This document shows positions 42,003-51,758 of a DNA stretch of 64,000 nt, piece by piece. A program made the position numbers and the translations under genes. The notes below the pieces were generated by a model. It was not told where the DNA came from. It searched no databases and was given only the letters and a program-made list of their open reading frames with translations. Location of the stretch: positions 1 to 64,000 of the forward strand of contig CADASU010000003.1 of assembly GCA_902790675.1 (NCBI GenBank), in the 5' to 3' direction. This stretch comes from Oscillospiraceae bacterium (GTDB lineage Bacteria; Bacillota; Clostridia; Oscillospirales; Ruminococcaceae). Within the stretch, counting starts at the first letter, position 1. Every line of letters begins with the position of its first letter.

Positions 42003-42891
42003 TTTGAAATATTTATTTTTTGAGGGATTGAAAAATGTTATAAAAAATAAACTTATGGCCTTAGCATCTGTTGGAGTTTTAACAGCTTGTTTGATTGTTG
42101 TTGGGTGTTCGGCTTTGCTAACAGGAAATATGAATAATGTGGTTTCTTATGTTGGTGAGCAGAGTACAATAGCAGTGTTTTTAAAAGATGATGTAGACCA
42201 GGCTGATGTTGATAATTTGATTAAATCTTTTGAGAATAACAGTAGCGTTAAGAGAGTTAATTATATTTCAAAGGAACAAGCATTGGCAAATTATTCTAAG
42301 AGAATTAATAGTGATTCGGCAGTAAAGGTTTTGGCTGAGGAAAGCATATTACCTGCTTCTATAAATGTACATATTGCTGATATGTCTAATTTAGATAGTG
42401 TTGTAGATATTTCTAAAAATTGTTCTATTGTTGAAAATGTTGTTGTTCCAACAAATGTTACAAATATTATTAAAGAATTAGGAAAAACAATAGGCTTGTT
42501 TGGAACAGCAATAGTCGTGGCGCTCATATTAGTTTCAATAGTTATTATTTCGAATACTATCCGAGCAACCGTTTTTGCAAGAAGAAGAGAAATTGCTATA
42601 ATGAAGCAGGTTGGGGCTACAGATAATTTTGTGCGATTTCCATTTCTGGTAGAAGGAATGACAATAGGGGTTGTTTCAGCTATTGTTGCGTTTTTTTTAG
42701 TTTGTGTTGGATATAAAACTATAGTTGTTATATTAACTCAAAACAGTTCTGCGTTTTTGCAATCTATGTTTTCTAACTTAATCAGGTTTAGTAGTGTAGG
42801 TTGGGGCCTGTCTTTGGGATTTTTACTAGGTGGAATTTTTGCAGGAGTAGTTGGTAGTTTAATTAGTTTAAGAAAGTATTTGAGTGTTTGA
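41989..42891 (+). CDS. ftsX: Cell division protein FtsX
   Basis: A 300-residue membrane protein with four helices (near residues 20-42, 172-195, 225-250 and 270-293) and an extracellular domain between the first two, which contacts the hydrolase partner. Motifs include KNKLMALASVGVLTACLIVV and ARRREIAIMKQVGATDNFVR. Translation is coupled to ftsE by overlap. The M23 hydrolase gene follows 37 nt later, the natural partner. Confidence 0.95.
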   Translation: MNINSLKYLFFEGLKNVIKNKLMALASVGVLTACLIVVGCSALLTGNMNNVVSYVGEQSTIAVFLKDDVDQADVDNLIKSFENNSSVKRVNYISKEQALANYSKRINSDSAVKVLAEESILPASINVHIADMSNLDSVVDISKNCSIVENVVVPTNVTNIIKELGKTIGLFGTAIVVALILVSIVIISNTIRATVFARRREIAIMKQVGATDNFVRFPFLVEGMTIGVVSAIVAFFLVCVGYKTIVVILTQNSSAFLQSMFSNLIRFSSVGWGLSLGFLLGGIFAGVVGSLISLRKYLSV

Positions 42892-42928
42892 TTTAATATA
42901 AATATTTTGTATGTTGGGAGGGACTTTT

Positions 42929-44182
42929 TTGTTTAGTTTAAAAAAGAGAAGAGCTTTTAGTTTGTTTTTTTGTTTTATTATTTTGTTTAGTCAGATATTT
43001 TCTTTTCAAGTATCTGCGAAAACAGTGGGTGAACTTAGAAATGAGATTGAAAATTATAGAAAAGAGCTTTCACGATTAGAGCAAGATCAGGCGGAGCAAA
43101 GTCAATATCAAGCTACATTGTCTAAGCAAATAGCTGCTCTTTATCAGCAAATTCAAGCATTTGACAGTCAAATAGGTGAATTGAATGCTCAGATAAGTGA
43201 AAAGCAGAGCGCTATTGATAAGCTTAATGAGCGAATTTCTGAATATGAATCACAGATTGATAAAATGAAAGAGAATATAGATACTTTAGAATTATCAAAA
43301 AAAGCTACTGAAGATCAGCTTCGTGAAAGAATGAAGGAAAACTATTTATCCGAACAATCAGGTGCTTTAAATGTTTTACTATCTTCAGAGGACTTTGGTG
43401 ATTTTATATCGAATGTTTTTTATTTACAAAAAATAGCGGAATTTGACAAAAAATTAACTGATCAGTTAAATATGCAAATAGAGGAAATTAATAAAGAAAA
43501 GGCTAAAGTAGAAGATGTAGTTGCAAAAATAAACAAAGATAAAAACATTATTACCAATTCCTTAAATGAAGTACAAAGAAAAGTTGATGAACTTAACGCT
43601 GCCAAAGGAAGCCAAAAAGCAGCTAGCGACGAACTTGCTCAGCAATTAAAAAATAGCACTAGGCAGTCAGATAATATTGAACAAGCTAAGAAGAGAGTGC
43701 AAATTGCTCAGGCTCGTGCTCAGTGCGAATTAGAAGATGCAACAGATACAATTATATCATTACAAAGCAGAAATCGAGGCAGATTTAGAGGCCCCATAGA
43801 TGCTGGAGGGTATTTGTATCCAGTTGCTTCACCGCATCATTTTATTAGAGGATATAATCCATCTACTCCGCATTATGGTGTTGATATTGGTGCACCGGAG
43901 GGTACTCCTATTTTCGCTTCTAGAGGAGGAGTGGTAATTGCGTCTAGATTTGGAGTTCGAGGAGATGGCCTTGGAGGATATGGCAATGTTGTAGTTATAG
44001 ATCACGGAGATGGATATTCTACTTTATATGGTCATATGATAAGAAGGAATGTTTGTGTTGGTGAAGTTGTAAATAGAGGGCAATGCATAGGATTTGTTGG
44101 AAATACTGGTGAATCTATGTGTAATCATTGTCATTTTGAAGTGAGACGTAATGGAAGGCCAATGAGAACTCCTTTCGGATAA
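42929..44182 (+). CDS. EnvC/PcsB-like secreted coiled-coil M23 peptidase
   Basis: A 417-residue exported protein. A signal peptide ends near QVSAKT; a long coiled coil (about residues 30-280) rich in Gln, Glu and Lys follows, then an M23 (LytM) domain with HYGVDIGAPEGTPIFA, the later DHGDGYSTLYGHM and CNHCHFEVR, which hold the zinc ligands H, D and H-x-H. Coiled-coil M23 proteins encoded after ftsEX are the hydrolases or activators controlled by FtsEX. TTG is chosen as start because GGGAGGG is 7 nt upstream; an ATG six codons earlier overlaps that site. All zinc ligands appear present, so it should be an active enzyme. Confidence 0.88.
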   Translation: MFSLKKRRAFSLFFCFIILFSQIFSFQVSAKTVGELRNEIENYRKELSRLEQDQAEQSQYQATLSKQIAALYQQIQAFDSQIGELNAQISEKQSAIDKLNERISEYESQIDKMKENIDTLELSKKATEDQLRERMKENYLSEQSGALNVLLSSEDFGDFISNVFYLQKIAEFDKKLTDQLNMQIEEINKEKAKVEDVVAKINKDKNIITNSLNEVQRKVDELNAAKGSQKAASDELAQQLKNSTRQSDNIEQAKKRVQIAQARAQCELEDATDTIISLQSRNRGRFRGPIDAGGYLYPVASPHHFIRGYNPSTPHYGVDIGAPEGTPIFASRGGVVIASRFGVRGDGLGGYGNVVVIDHGDGYSTLYGHMIRRNVCVGEVVNRGQCIGFVGNTGESMCNHCHFEVRRNGRPMRTPFG

Positions 44183-44247
44183 AAATTATATTATAAATCT
44201 TGTTTGTTAAATTTGCCGTTTTTAGTTATAATTAAGGAAGTCAGTTA

Positions 44248-45420
44248 ATGAAAAATGCCGTATTAAAATGTTTAACTTTTGTGTTTTGCTTTTGCATTGC
44301 TTGGTTTGGTGGAATGTATTTTGCATATTTACAATTAGGTGGGTTTGATAGCCTATCTTCGCAATTTAATGAAGTAAATGGTTATATTAAAAATAATTAT
44401 TTAAGTGAGATAGATGAAAACTTGGCTATGGATAATGCTTTAAGTGCATATATTGGTAGTTTAAACGATAAATATGCGAAATATTACACAGCTCAAGAGT
44501 GGGAAAAATTTGAAAATGAAAGCAAGGGAATAATTAATGGTATAGGCATTAAAATTGAGGTTAATGGATCTGGGAATATTGTATTGACGTCTGTATTGCC
44601 AAATTCTCCTGCTGCACGTGCTGGACTTGAAGTTGGAGATGTTATTTATAAAATTAATAATATTGAGGTTGTTGGACGTAGTATTCGTGATGTTGCTAAT
44701 ATTTTGCAGCAAGAGAATGGTGATGAATTTGATATAGTGTTTAGAAGAGGTGAAATAACATATAATAAAACATTAATCCGAGAAAACATTGAGCTTTCGA
44801 GTGTTGAATATTGTATGGATGGTTATATAGGATATATTAAGATAATGAGTTTTAATAGTTCTACTGTAAAGCAGTTTGAAGATGCGCTTAAGGATTTGCA
44901 AAATAGTGGAGCTAGGGCGTTAATTTTCGATTTAAGAAACAATCCTGGTGGAACTCTTGAATCGGTATGTAAAATACTTAATATGTTACTTCCTTCTGGC
45001 GTTATAGCTAAACAAGTTAAGTCAAATGGTCATGAATCTGTTCTTGGAATGTCTGATGATAATGAAGTTAATCTTCCTATGGTTACTATCACTAACAAAA
45101 ATACTGCTAGTGCAGCGGAGCTTTTTGTGTGTGATTTAAAGGATTATAATAAAGCCAGTCAGGTGGGTCAAACTACTTATGGTAAGGGTGTTTTGCAAAC
45201 AACAAAGCGTTTTTCAAGTGGAAATGCTGTTAAAATAACAACTGCATATTTTAATCCTGCTAAGAGTGAAAATTTTGATAAAGTAGGAGTTAAGCCTGAT
45301 GTTGAAGTCCTTTTAGATCAAAATAAGGAAGACCTTTATATAAAAGGAAAGCTTGATTTGAAAGATGATGATCAATATAAAGCTGCTGTAAAATTGTTGG
45401 CAAATTATACTTTAAGTTAA
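44248..45420 (+). CDS. S41-family C-terminal processing peptidase (CtpA/CtpB type)
   Basis: A 390-residue protease with a signal anchor, a PDZ domain (about residues 95-170, GIGIKIEVNGSG ... ARAGLEVGDVIYKIN) and an S41 catalytic domain with the serine in NTASAAELFVCDL and the lysine in VGQTTYGKGVLQT. It cuts exported proteins near their C-terminus. It follows the M23 gene by 65 nt in the ftsEX cluster and ends at a bidirectional terminator. Confidence 0.93.
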   Translation: MKNAVLKCLTFVFCFCIAWFGGMYFAYLQLGGFDSLSSQFNEVNGYIKNNYLSEIDENLAMDNALSAYIGSLNDKYAKYYTAQEWEKFENESKGIINGIGIKIEVNGSGNIVLTSVLPNSPAARAGLEVGDVIYKINNIEVVGRSIRDVANILQQENGDEFDIVFRRGEITYNKTLIRENIELSSVEYCMDGYIGYIKIMSFNSSTVKQFEDALKDLQNSGARALIFDLRNNPGGTLESVCKILNMLLPSGVIAKQVKSNGHESVLGMSDDNEVNLPMVTITNKNTASAAELFVCDLKDYNKASQVGQTTYGKGVLQTTKRFSSGNAVKITTAYFNPAKSENFDKVGVKPDVEVLLDQNKEDLYIKGKLDLKDDDQYKAAVKLLANYTLS

Positions 45421-45440
45421 AAATCATTTGGCTTGAATAT

Positions 45441-45482
45441 AAAAAATAAACATGCTCGAAATATTTGGCATGTTTATTTTTT
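45441..45482. terminator. Bidirectional terminator between the CtpA-type gene and prmA
   Basis: AAAAAATAAACATGC pairs perfectly with GCATGTTTATTTTTT (15 bp) around a 12-nt loop. It serves both converging genes and overlaps the last codons of prmA. Confidence 0.88.
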
Positions 45483-46403
45483 TATTTGAAAATATATCGA
45501 TACCCAGTCTTTATTTCTTTTGATTTTTTGGGGAACAAGATTATTTTCTTTTAATTTTTGAATAACCTGCTCTTCTCGTTCAGATATAATGCCAGAGCAT
45601 ATAAACTTGCTTTCTTTGTGCATAAAATTGGTTATGTCTTTAGATAGTTCAATAATAGTGTCTGAAACAATGTTAGCGCATATTATATCGAATTTTCCAT
45701 GAATTTGTTCAGTTAGGTTCCCACATAAAAAATTAAATGAGCTTTCTTTTATATCATTTAGCTGCGCATTTTCTTTTGCAATTTTTACGGCTAAGGGGTC
45801 TATGTCTATTCCAATGGCCGATTTAGCACCTAGCAATATAGAAGTTATAGATAATATTCCGCTGCCGCATCCCACATCTAAAACAGTGCATTTAGGAGCA
45901 ACTAATATTTCTAGAAATTCAATGCACATTTGGGTTGTTTCATGTTGTCCAGTGCCAAAAGATATTCCTGGGTTTAAAATTACTTTTATTTCATTTTTAT
46001 TAGTATCAATATTTTTCCATTTTGGGCATATTATTATATTTTTACCTACCTTTAGTGGATGATAGAATTCTTGCCATTTTGTTTTCCATTCATCTGCATT
46101 AGAAACAACGTTTTTTGTTATTGTAGCAGAAATATTATTCTCTTTTAATTTTGTATTTAAAAAATCAATTATGCTATCAATATTGTTAGAATCTTGCAAA
46201 TATATATGTATTTTTGAAATATCTCTAGCTTTGCTTTTAAGATCTTTATCAATTAAGTCTGTGTGAGCGACTTCCATAATATCTTTTTCTAGTTGAGAAT
46301 AGTCTTCGATATACAATCCATCTGATGTTACTAATTGAGCAATAGATGACACAGTTTCTGTATATTTTGATGCTGCTTCAATAATAATTTCAATACAATT
46401 CAT
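45474..46403 (-). CDS. prmA: Ribosomal protein L11 methyltransferase
   Basis: A 309-residue methyltransferase. The SAM-binding block is VLDVGCGSGILSITSILLGA, preceded by NPGISFGTGQHETTQMC and followed by CANIVSDTIIELS, which together identify PrmA. It trimethylates residues of ribosomal protein L11. It overlaps the end of nnr by 14 nt and is the last gene of the run that starts at hrcA, although a terminator lies between dnaJ and nnr. Confidence 0.93.
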   Translation of the reverse strand: MNCIEIIIEAASKYTETVSSIAQLVTSDGLYIEDYSQLEKDIMEVAHTDLIDKDLKSKARDISKIHIYLQDSNNIDSIIDFLNTKLKENNISATITKNVVSNADEWKTKWQEFYHPLKVGKNIIICPKWKNIDTNKNEIKVILNPGISFGTGQHETTQMCIEFLEILVAPKCTVLDVGCGSGILSITSILLGAKSAIGIDIDPLAVKIAKENAQLNDIKESSFNFLCGNLTEQIHGKFDIICANIVSDTIIELSKDITNFMHKESKFICSGIISEREEQVIQKLKENNLVPQKIKRNKDWVSIYFQIKK

Positions 46404-47919
46404 AATTTTTATTCACCACTTCTTTAAAAACATTATTTAAATTATTTATTATATCTGTAGGAGTAATGTCCCTAGTTGTTTTTTTAGATTGTAATAACAA
46501 ATCGGCTGATCGACCATGAGTAAATATTGCGTTAGATATTGCTTGTTGTATATTTTGGTGAGATGGAATAAATGCTGCTATAATTCCAGTTAAAACATCA
46601 CCAGAGCCACCCTTAGATAAGCCTTCATTACCACTAATATTAACATATTGATTTCCATCGGGAGTAGATAGGATAGTGTGTGGACCTTTTAACACCAAAA
46701 AGCAGTTCCATTCTATAGCTTTCTGCTTTGATATTTGAAATCTGTTTGTTTCTATTTCTTCTGTTGGGCAATTACATATTTTAGCCATTTCACCGGTGTG
46801 TGGTGTTAAAATTGTAGGCTTGTTTCTTAATTTTATTAAGTTTATCAGCTCATCATCTAAAAAATAAAGAGCATCTGCATCTAAAATTATTGGCACATTG
46901 CTTAAAATAGTTTTTTTAACAACGTTTCTGACAATGTGATTTCTAGATAATCCAGGGCCACAGGCAATAACGCTAGCTTTATCTGGTATTTCAAAATCAT
47001 ATATATAGTTGTCTTCTTCTAAGCAATGCGTGTATGTTGATTCGGGTAAATGATTTATAGAGTAATTTTGTGCGAATTTTGGAATAGCTAAAGTCAGCAG
47101 ACCTATTCCAGAAGCAAAGCATGCTTTAGCGCATAATATAGGTGCACCTGGCATATATTTGCTTCCCCCAACTATTAAAGCTTTACCATAAGTTCCTTTG
47201 TGGGAATTTGGTTTGCGTGGAGGAAGAGTTTTTTCGAAATTTTCTTTATTCCAAGTTTGCTTTAATGCTTCTTTTGAGGTGTTATTAAACACAATACCTG
47301 CATCAACAACAGAAATTTTTCCGTAATTAATTTTAGATGGATATAGGAAAGCACTTAATTTTGGAAAAGATATTGTAAAAGTATAATTGGCTTTTATTGC
47401 GTTTGCAATCATATCTCCATTAGCGGACACACCACTTGGTATATCTACTGATATAATTTTTGCGTTTGATTTATTTATATCTTCAATTAATTTATAGCAA
47501 GTTGAGTTTGACTTACACTTAAATCCTATTCCAAATATGGCGTCTATTATAATTGTAGATTTGTCGATAATTTGATTAGTAATTTTGTCATATGTATAGA
47601 AGTTATATCCATGACTCTTATATAAATTTAAGTGATATAGTGAAGGGCCTTTATATTGAGAGGGACTGGATATTAACACAAGATTGACATTAAATTTTAA
47701 ATTTTTTAATCGTCTAGCTATTGCTATTCCATCTCCACCATTATTGCCATATCCAGAAAATATTGTTATATTGTCGGTTGGCTTTAATAATTTTAGCATT
47801 TTATGAACTATAGCTTGGCCGGCATTTTCCATTAATATTTCAGATGCAACTCCTAGAGAATTTATGGTATATTTATCGGCATCATACATTTCTTCTTTAG
47901 AGAATATTATCAAAAACAT
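46390..47919 (-). CDS. nnr: Bifunctional NAD(P)H-hydrate epimerase / ADP-dependent dehydratase
   Basis: A 509-residue fusion. The N-terminal YjeF_N domain (about residues 1-215; GYGNNGGDGIAIARRL, DAIFGIGFKC, SVDIPSGVSANG) epimerises damaged NAD(P)H hydrates, and the C-terminal kinase-like domain (about 230-505; HKGTYGKALIVGGSKYMPGA, then GNEGLSKGGSGDVLTGIIAA) dehydrates them with ADP. The ATG with AGAGGGTG upstream is the start; a longer frame of 16 codons has no ribosome site. It is a metabolite-repair enzyme, here cotranscribed with prmA. Confidence 0.92.
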   Translation of the reverse strand: MFLIIFSKEEMYDADKYTINSLGVASEILMENAGQAIVHKMLKLLKPTDNITIFSGYGNNGGDGIAIARRLKNLKFNVNLVLISSPSQYKGPSLYHLNLYKSHGYNFYTYDKITNQIIDKSTIIIDAIFGIGFKCKSNSTCYKLIEDINKSNAKIISVDIPSGVSANGDMIANAIKANYTFTISFPKLSAFLYPSKINYGKISVVDAGIVFNNTSKEALKQTWNKENFEKTLPPRKPNSHKGTYGKALIVGGSKYMPGAPILCAKACFASGIGLLTLAIPKFAQNYSINHLPESTYTHCLEEDNYIYDFEIPDKASVIACGPGLSRNHIVRNVVKKTILSNVPIILDADALYFLDDELINLIKLRNKPTILTPHTGEMAKICNCPTEEIETNRFQISKQKAIEWNCFLVLKGPHTILSTPDGNQYVNISGNEGLSKGGSGDVLTGIIAAFIPSHQNIQQAISNAIFTHGRSADLLLQSKKTTRDITPTDIINNLNNVFKEVVNKNYELY

Positions 47920-47968
47920 CACCCTCTTTGCAGAATACAGTATACATTTAAATTGAATAATAATCAAG

Positions 47969-48015
47969 AAAAATAACCCTCTAACAACAATATTTTGAGT
48001 CAGAGGGTTATTTTT
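47969..48015 (-). terminator. Terminator after dnaJ
   Basis: AAAAATAACCCTCT pairs perfectly with AGAGGGTTATTTTT (14 bp). Read on the minus strand it ends in a T run, closing the heat-shock operon just after the dnaJ stop. Confidence 0.88.
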
Positions 48016-49174
48016 AGCTAAACATATCTTTTATTTTATCAAAAAAGCCTTTCCTTTTGTGATAATTTTTTTCATTAAGGGAATCATCGAATTGTTTTAT
48101 CAATTTTTTTTGCGTTTCATTTAGATTGCGTGGAACTTCAATTGTGGTTGTGATTAACATATCTCCTCTACCATGAGAGCGCAGTTTATTGACACCTTTT
48201 CCTCTTAATCTAAATGTTGTTCCGGGCTGCGTTCCTTCTGGAACACTATATTTTACTTTACCATCTATTGTTGGAACAACAATATCAGCTCCATTAATTG
48301 CTTGTGAATATGTAATTGGTATATCACATAGTATGTCAAAGCCGCGTCGTTTGAATAGTGGATCTGGTCTAACAGTTATTGCAACATTTAAATTTCCATA
48401 TGGGCCGCCATTAGATCCAGCGTTTCCTTCGCCAGAAACTAACAATGTTTGGCCATCATCAATTCCAGCAGGAATGTTTATTTTTATTTTTTTGGTTTTG
48501 GATTTTTTGCCAGTACCGCTGCAGGCAGAACAAGGATTTGTTATGATTGTTCCTTTACCGCCACATTTTGGACATGTCCTAGATGATGACATAAATCCAA
48601 AAGGAGTTCTTTGCTGCATTTGAACTTGACCCATACCGCCACAGTTAGGGCATGTTGTTGGTTTTGAGCCAGCAGCAGCTCCACTTCCCATACATTTGTC
48701 GCATTTATCCATTTTTGTTATGCTTATTTCTTTGCTGGTTCCTTTGCATGCTTCTAAAAATGAAATTGTTATGCTTGAAAATGTATCTTGGCCGCGTTTA
48801 GGACCATTAGCATTAGAGCGATGTGATCCGCCAAACCCACCAAATCCGCCAAATCCGCCATTGCCAAACATACTGTCAAATATATCTCCTAAGTCAACAT
48901 CAAATCCTCCAGTGCCATATCCGTTAGATCCTGCGCCAAAATTAGGGTCAACTCCTGCGTGACCAAATTGGTCATATTGAGCACGCTTTTTTGAATCTCC
49001 GAGCACTTCGTAAGCTTCACTTACTTCTTTAAATTTTCGCTCTGCTTCTTTATCATTAGGGCATAAATCGGGATGATATTTTTTTGCCAATTTACGATAT
49101 GCTTTTTTTATTTCACTATCTGAAGCGTCTCGTGATATTCCTAAAACCTCATAATAATCTCGTTTATTTGCCAA
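48014..49174 (-). CDS. dnaJ: Chaperone protein DnaJ
   Basis: A 386-residue co-chaperone. The J domain has [20 protein letters not shown] and the HPD motif in KKYHPDLCP; a Gly/Phe-rich stretch, four CxxCxGxG zinc repeats ([34 protein letters not shown]) and the C-terminal substrate domain follow. The start is a TTG 8 nt after GGAGG; an upstream TTG in frame overlaps that site. It stimulates DnaK. It is the last gene of the CIRCE-controlled operon. Confidence 0.96.
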   Translation of the reverse strand: MANKRDYYEVLGISRDASDSEIKKAYRKLAKKYHPDLCPNDKEAERKFKEVSEAYEVLGDSKKRAQYDQFGHAGVDPNFGAGSNGYGTGGFDVDLGDIFDSMFGNGGFGGFGGFGGSHRSNANGPKRGQDTFSSITISFLEACKGTSKEISITKMDKCDKCMGSGAAAGSKPTTCPNCGGMGQVQMQQRTPFGFMSSSRTCPKCGGKGTIITNPCSACSGTGKKSKTKKIKINIPAGIDDGQTLLVSGEGNAGSNGGPYGNLNVAITVRPDPLFKRRGFDILCDIPITYSQAINGADIVVPTIDGKVKYSVPEGTQPGTTFRLRGKGVNKLRSHGRGDMLITTTIEVPRNLNETQKKLIKQFDDSLNEKNYHKRKGFFDKIKDMFS

Positions 49175-49200
49175 GGCTGTTTCCTCCAAAATTGCAAAGG

Positions 49201-49236
49201 GGAAACAAGGTTTTCATATAATATCTCCTTGTTTCC
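49201..49236 (-). promoter_or_regulatory. Intercistronic hairpin between dnaK and dnaJ
   Basis: GGAAACAAGG and CCTTGTTTCC form a perfect 10-bp stem with a 16-nt loop, just upstream of the dnaJ ribosome site. There is no proper T run, so it is more likely an mRNA processing or stability element, or a partial attenuator, than a terminator. Confidence 0.6.
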
Positions 49237-49264
49237 GAATGCATTATATTTTTATTAGTTGTTT

Positions 49265-51118
49265 TTATTTATTTTCATCAACATCGGTATAATCTACGTC
49301 AACAACATTGTCATCATTTGAATTAGATGATCCACTAGAATTTGAAGATGCTTGTTGCGATTGATTTGCTGCCTGAGCCTGTGATTGCGCTTGTTTATAT
49401 ATTTTTTCAGAAACAGAATAAACAGCTTTTTGTAAATCTTCTTTTTTTGATTTAATATCATCTATATTTGTTGCTTTTAAAGCTTCTTTTAGTGAATTAA
49501 CTTTAGTTTGAATGGATGATTTTTCGTCTTCTGATAATTTGTCTCCAGACTCAGATAAGATTTTTTCGCTCTGATATACTAACTGATCAGCATTATTTTT
49601 AATTTCAACTTCCTCTTTTTTCTTTTTATCTTCGGATGCAAACCTTTCAGCTTCTTTAACAGCTTTATCAATTTCATCATCACTCATATTTGTAGAAGAG
49701 GTTATGGTAATGTTTTGTGCTTTTCCAGTTCCTAAATCTTTTGCAGAAACATGAACAATACCATTAGCATCTATATCAAAAGTAACTTCAATTTGAGGAA
49801 TTCCACGAGGTGCTGGAGCAATTCCATCTAAGCGGAACATTCCTAATTGTTTGTTATCATGGCAGAATTCACGCTCACCTTGATATATTGCAATGTCAAC
49901 AGAAGTTTGACCGTCTGCAGCAGTTGTAAATATTTGAGTTTTCTTAGTTGGAATTGTTGTGTTGCGTTCAATCATTTTTGCCATAACGCCGCCTTGAGTT
50001 TCAAGGCCTAGTGTTAGTGGAGTAACGTCCAATAATAGTAAGCCTTTAACATCACCGCCAAGAACACCACCTTGGATTGCTGCGCCAATTGAAACGCATT
50101 CGTCAGGATTGATTCCTTTGAAAGGCTCTTTGTTTAATTTCTTTTCAACAGCTTCGTAGATTGCTGGAATTCTGGTTGATCCACCCACCATTAAAATTTT
50201 GTCCAAATCAGCAGCTGAAAGGCCTGCGTCCGATAGAGCTTGTTGAACTGGCCCCATTGTTTTTTCAACTAAATCGGCAGTTAGTTCATTAAATTTTGCT
50301 CTGCTCAATGTTAAATCTAAATGTTTAGGACCAGTTGCATCTGCAGTGATAAATGGCTGATTGATATTTGTATTCATAGTTGAAGATAACTCAATTTTAG
50401 CTTTTTCTGCGGCTTCTTTAAGACGCTGCATAGCCATTTTGTCTGAGGACAAATCAATTCCTTCAGCTTTTTTAAATTCAGAAATTATCCAATCTATAAT
50501 TCTTTGGTCAAAATCATCTCCGCCAAGTTTATTATTACCTGCTGTTGCTAAAACTTCTTGAACTCCGTCTCCCATTTCAATTATTGAAACGTCGAAAGTT
50601 CCTCCACCTAAGTCATATACCATTATTTTCTGATCGTCTTCTTTATCCACACCATATGCTAAAGCTGCAGCAGTTGGTTCGTTAATTATTCTTTTAACTT
50701 CCAAGCCGGCAATTTTTCCAGCATCTTTAGTTGCCTGACGCTGTGAGTCTGAAAAATATGCAGGAACTGTTATAACAGCCTCAGTTACTGGTTCTCCTAA
50801 ATATGCCTCTGCGTCAGCTTTTAATTTTTGCAAAATCATTGCTGAAATTTCTTGAGGTGTATAGTTCTTATCTTCAATTTTAACTTTATAATTAGTTCCC
50901 ATATGACGTTTTATGGAAATTATTGTTTTTTCTGGATTGGTTATTGCTTGCCTCTTAGCAACCTGACCAACCATTCTTTCACCTGTTTTTGAAAACGCAA
51001 CAACTGATGCAGTAGTTCTAGCGCCCTCTGCGTTTGGAATTACAACGGCTTCTCCTCCTTCCATTACAGAAACGCAGGAATTGGTTGTTCCAAGATCTAT
51101 TCCTATTATTTTACCCAT
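49265..51118 (-). CDS. dnaK: Chaperone protein DnaK (Hsp70)
   Basis: A 617-residue Hsp70. The ATPase domain starts [20 protein letters not shown], with [12 protein letters not shown] and [15 protein letters not shown]; the substrate domain has [16 protein letters not shown]. The C-terminus is a low-complexity Ser/Asn/Gln tail ending in [18 protein letters not shown] precedes ATG. It lies between grpE and dnaJ and is under the CIRCE upstream of hrcA. Confidence 0.98.
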   Translation of the reverse strand: MGKIIGIDLGTTNSCVSVMEGGEAVVIPNAEGARTTASVVAFSKTGERMVGQVAKRQAITNPEKTIISIKRHMGTNYKVKIEDKNYTPQEISAMILQKLKADAEAYLGEPVTEAVITVPAYFSDSQRQATKDAGKIAGLEVKRIINEPTAAALAYGVDKEDDQKIMVYDLGGGTFDVSIIEMGDGVQEVLATAGNNKLGGDDFDQRIIDWIISEFKKAEGIDLSSDKMAMQRLKEAAEKAKIELSSTMNTNINQPFITADATGPKHLDLTLSRAKFNELTADLVEKTMGPVQQALSDAGLSAADLDKILMVGGSTRIPAIYEAVEKKLNKEPFKGINPDECVSIGAAIQGGVLGGDVKGLLLLDVTPLTLGLETQGGVMAKMIERNTTIPTKKTQIFTTAADGQTSVDIAIYQGEREFCHDNKQLGMFRLDGIAPAPRGIPQIEVTFDIDANGIVHVSAKDLGTGKAQNITITSSTNMSDDEIDKAVKEAERFASEDKKKKEEVEIKNNADQLVYQSEKILSESGDKLSEDEKSSIQTKVNSLKEALKATNIDDIKSKKEDLQKAVYSVSEKIYKQAQSQAQAANQSQQASSNSSGSSNSNDDNVVDVDYTDVDENK

Positions 51119-51181
51119 ACTAAATTACCTCCATAGTAAATTGTTTTATATTTTTATTTTGAATACAAATTAAACTATATG

Positions 51182-51754
51182 TTAAGGATTAGCTACAACA
51201 ACCATAGCATGGCGTATAACAGTATCCTTTAATTTATATCCTTTTTGCAAAACTTGACAAACAGTATTGTGATCAAAATTTTTATCTTCAATAACATTTA
51301 TTGCATTATGACAACTTGGGTCGAATGTTTTACCCTCACTGTCAATTTCAACAACACCAATTTTTTGTAAAGTATCATAAAATTGATTAACAACTAATTC
51401 TATGCCCTTACGTAAATCGGCATTATCTTTAAAGGAATCCAAAGCACGTTCTAAATTATCTAAAACAGACAACAAAGGAGTTATGCAGTCTGCTTGAGCA
51501 GATATATATATATTTTCTTTTTCCTTTATTGTGCGCTTACGAAAATTATCGAATTCAGCTTTAAGCCTTAAATCTTTATTTTGAAGGTCTTTAAGTTTAG
51601 CCTCTAATTCGCTGATCTCTGAAGACGTATCTTTAGAATCACTTTCAATATTTTCTAAAAGTTCATCGTTATCTATATTATCTGTTGATTTTTCTTGCTT
51701 ATTAGTTTCAGCATCATTTAATTCATCAATATTATCTTTATTATTTTCTTCCAT
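51182..51754 (-). CDS. grpE: Nucleotide exchange factor GrpE
   Basis: A 190-residue protein: an acidic, disordered N-terminus of 45 residues, a long coiled coil (LKDLQNKDLRLKAEFDNFRK), and the beta domain ending HNTVCQVLQKGYKLKDTVIR. It releases ADP from DnaK. The ATG with AGGAGAA upstream is the start; a longer frame extends into hrcA without support. It begins 4 nt after the hrcA stop. Confidence 0.95.
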   Translation of the reverse strand: MEENNKDNIDELNDAETNKQEKSTDNIDNDELLENIESDSKDTSSEISELEAKLKDLQNKDLRLKAEFDNFRKRTIKEKENIYISAQADCITPLLSVLDNLERALDSFKDNADLRKGIELVVNQFYDTLQKIGVVEIDSEGKTFDPSCHNAINVIEDKNFDHNTVCQVLQKGYKLKDTVIRHAMVVVANP

Positions 51755-51758
51755 ATTG

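Noticed and set aside
46404-47968. nnr as part of the CIRCE operon transcript
   Set aside because: A perfect 14-bp terminator lies between dnaJ and nnr transcription directions as read on the minus strand, so cotranscription with dnaJ is unlikely without read-through.
48189-48623. Plus-strand open frame opposite dnaJ
   Set aside because: It is the mirror of the Gly-rich and zinc-repeat parts of dnaJ.
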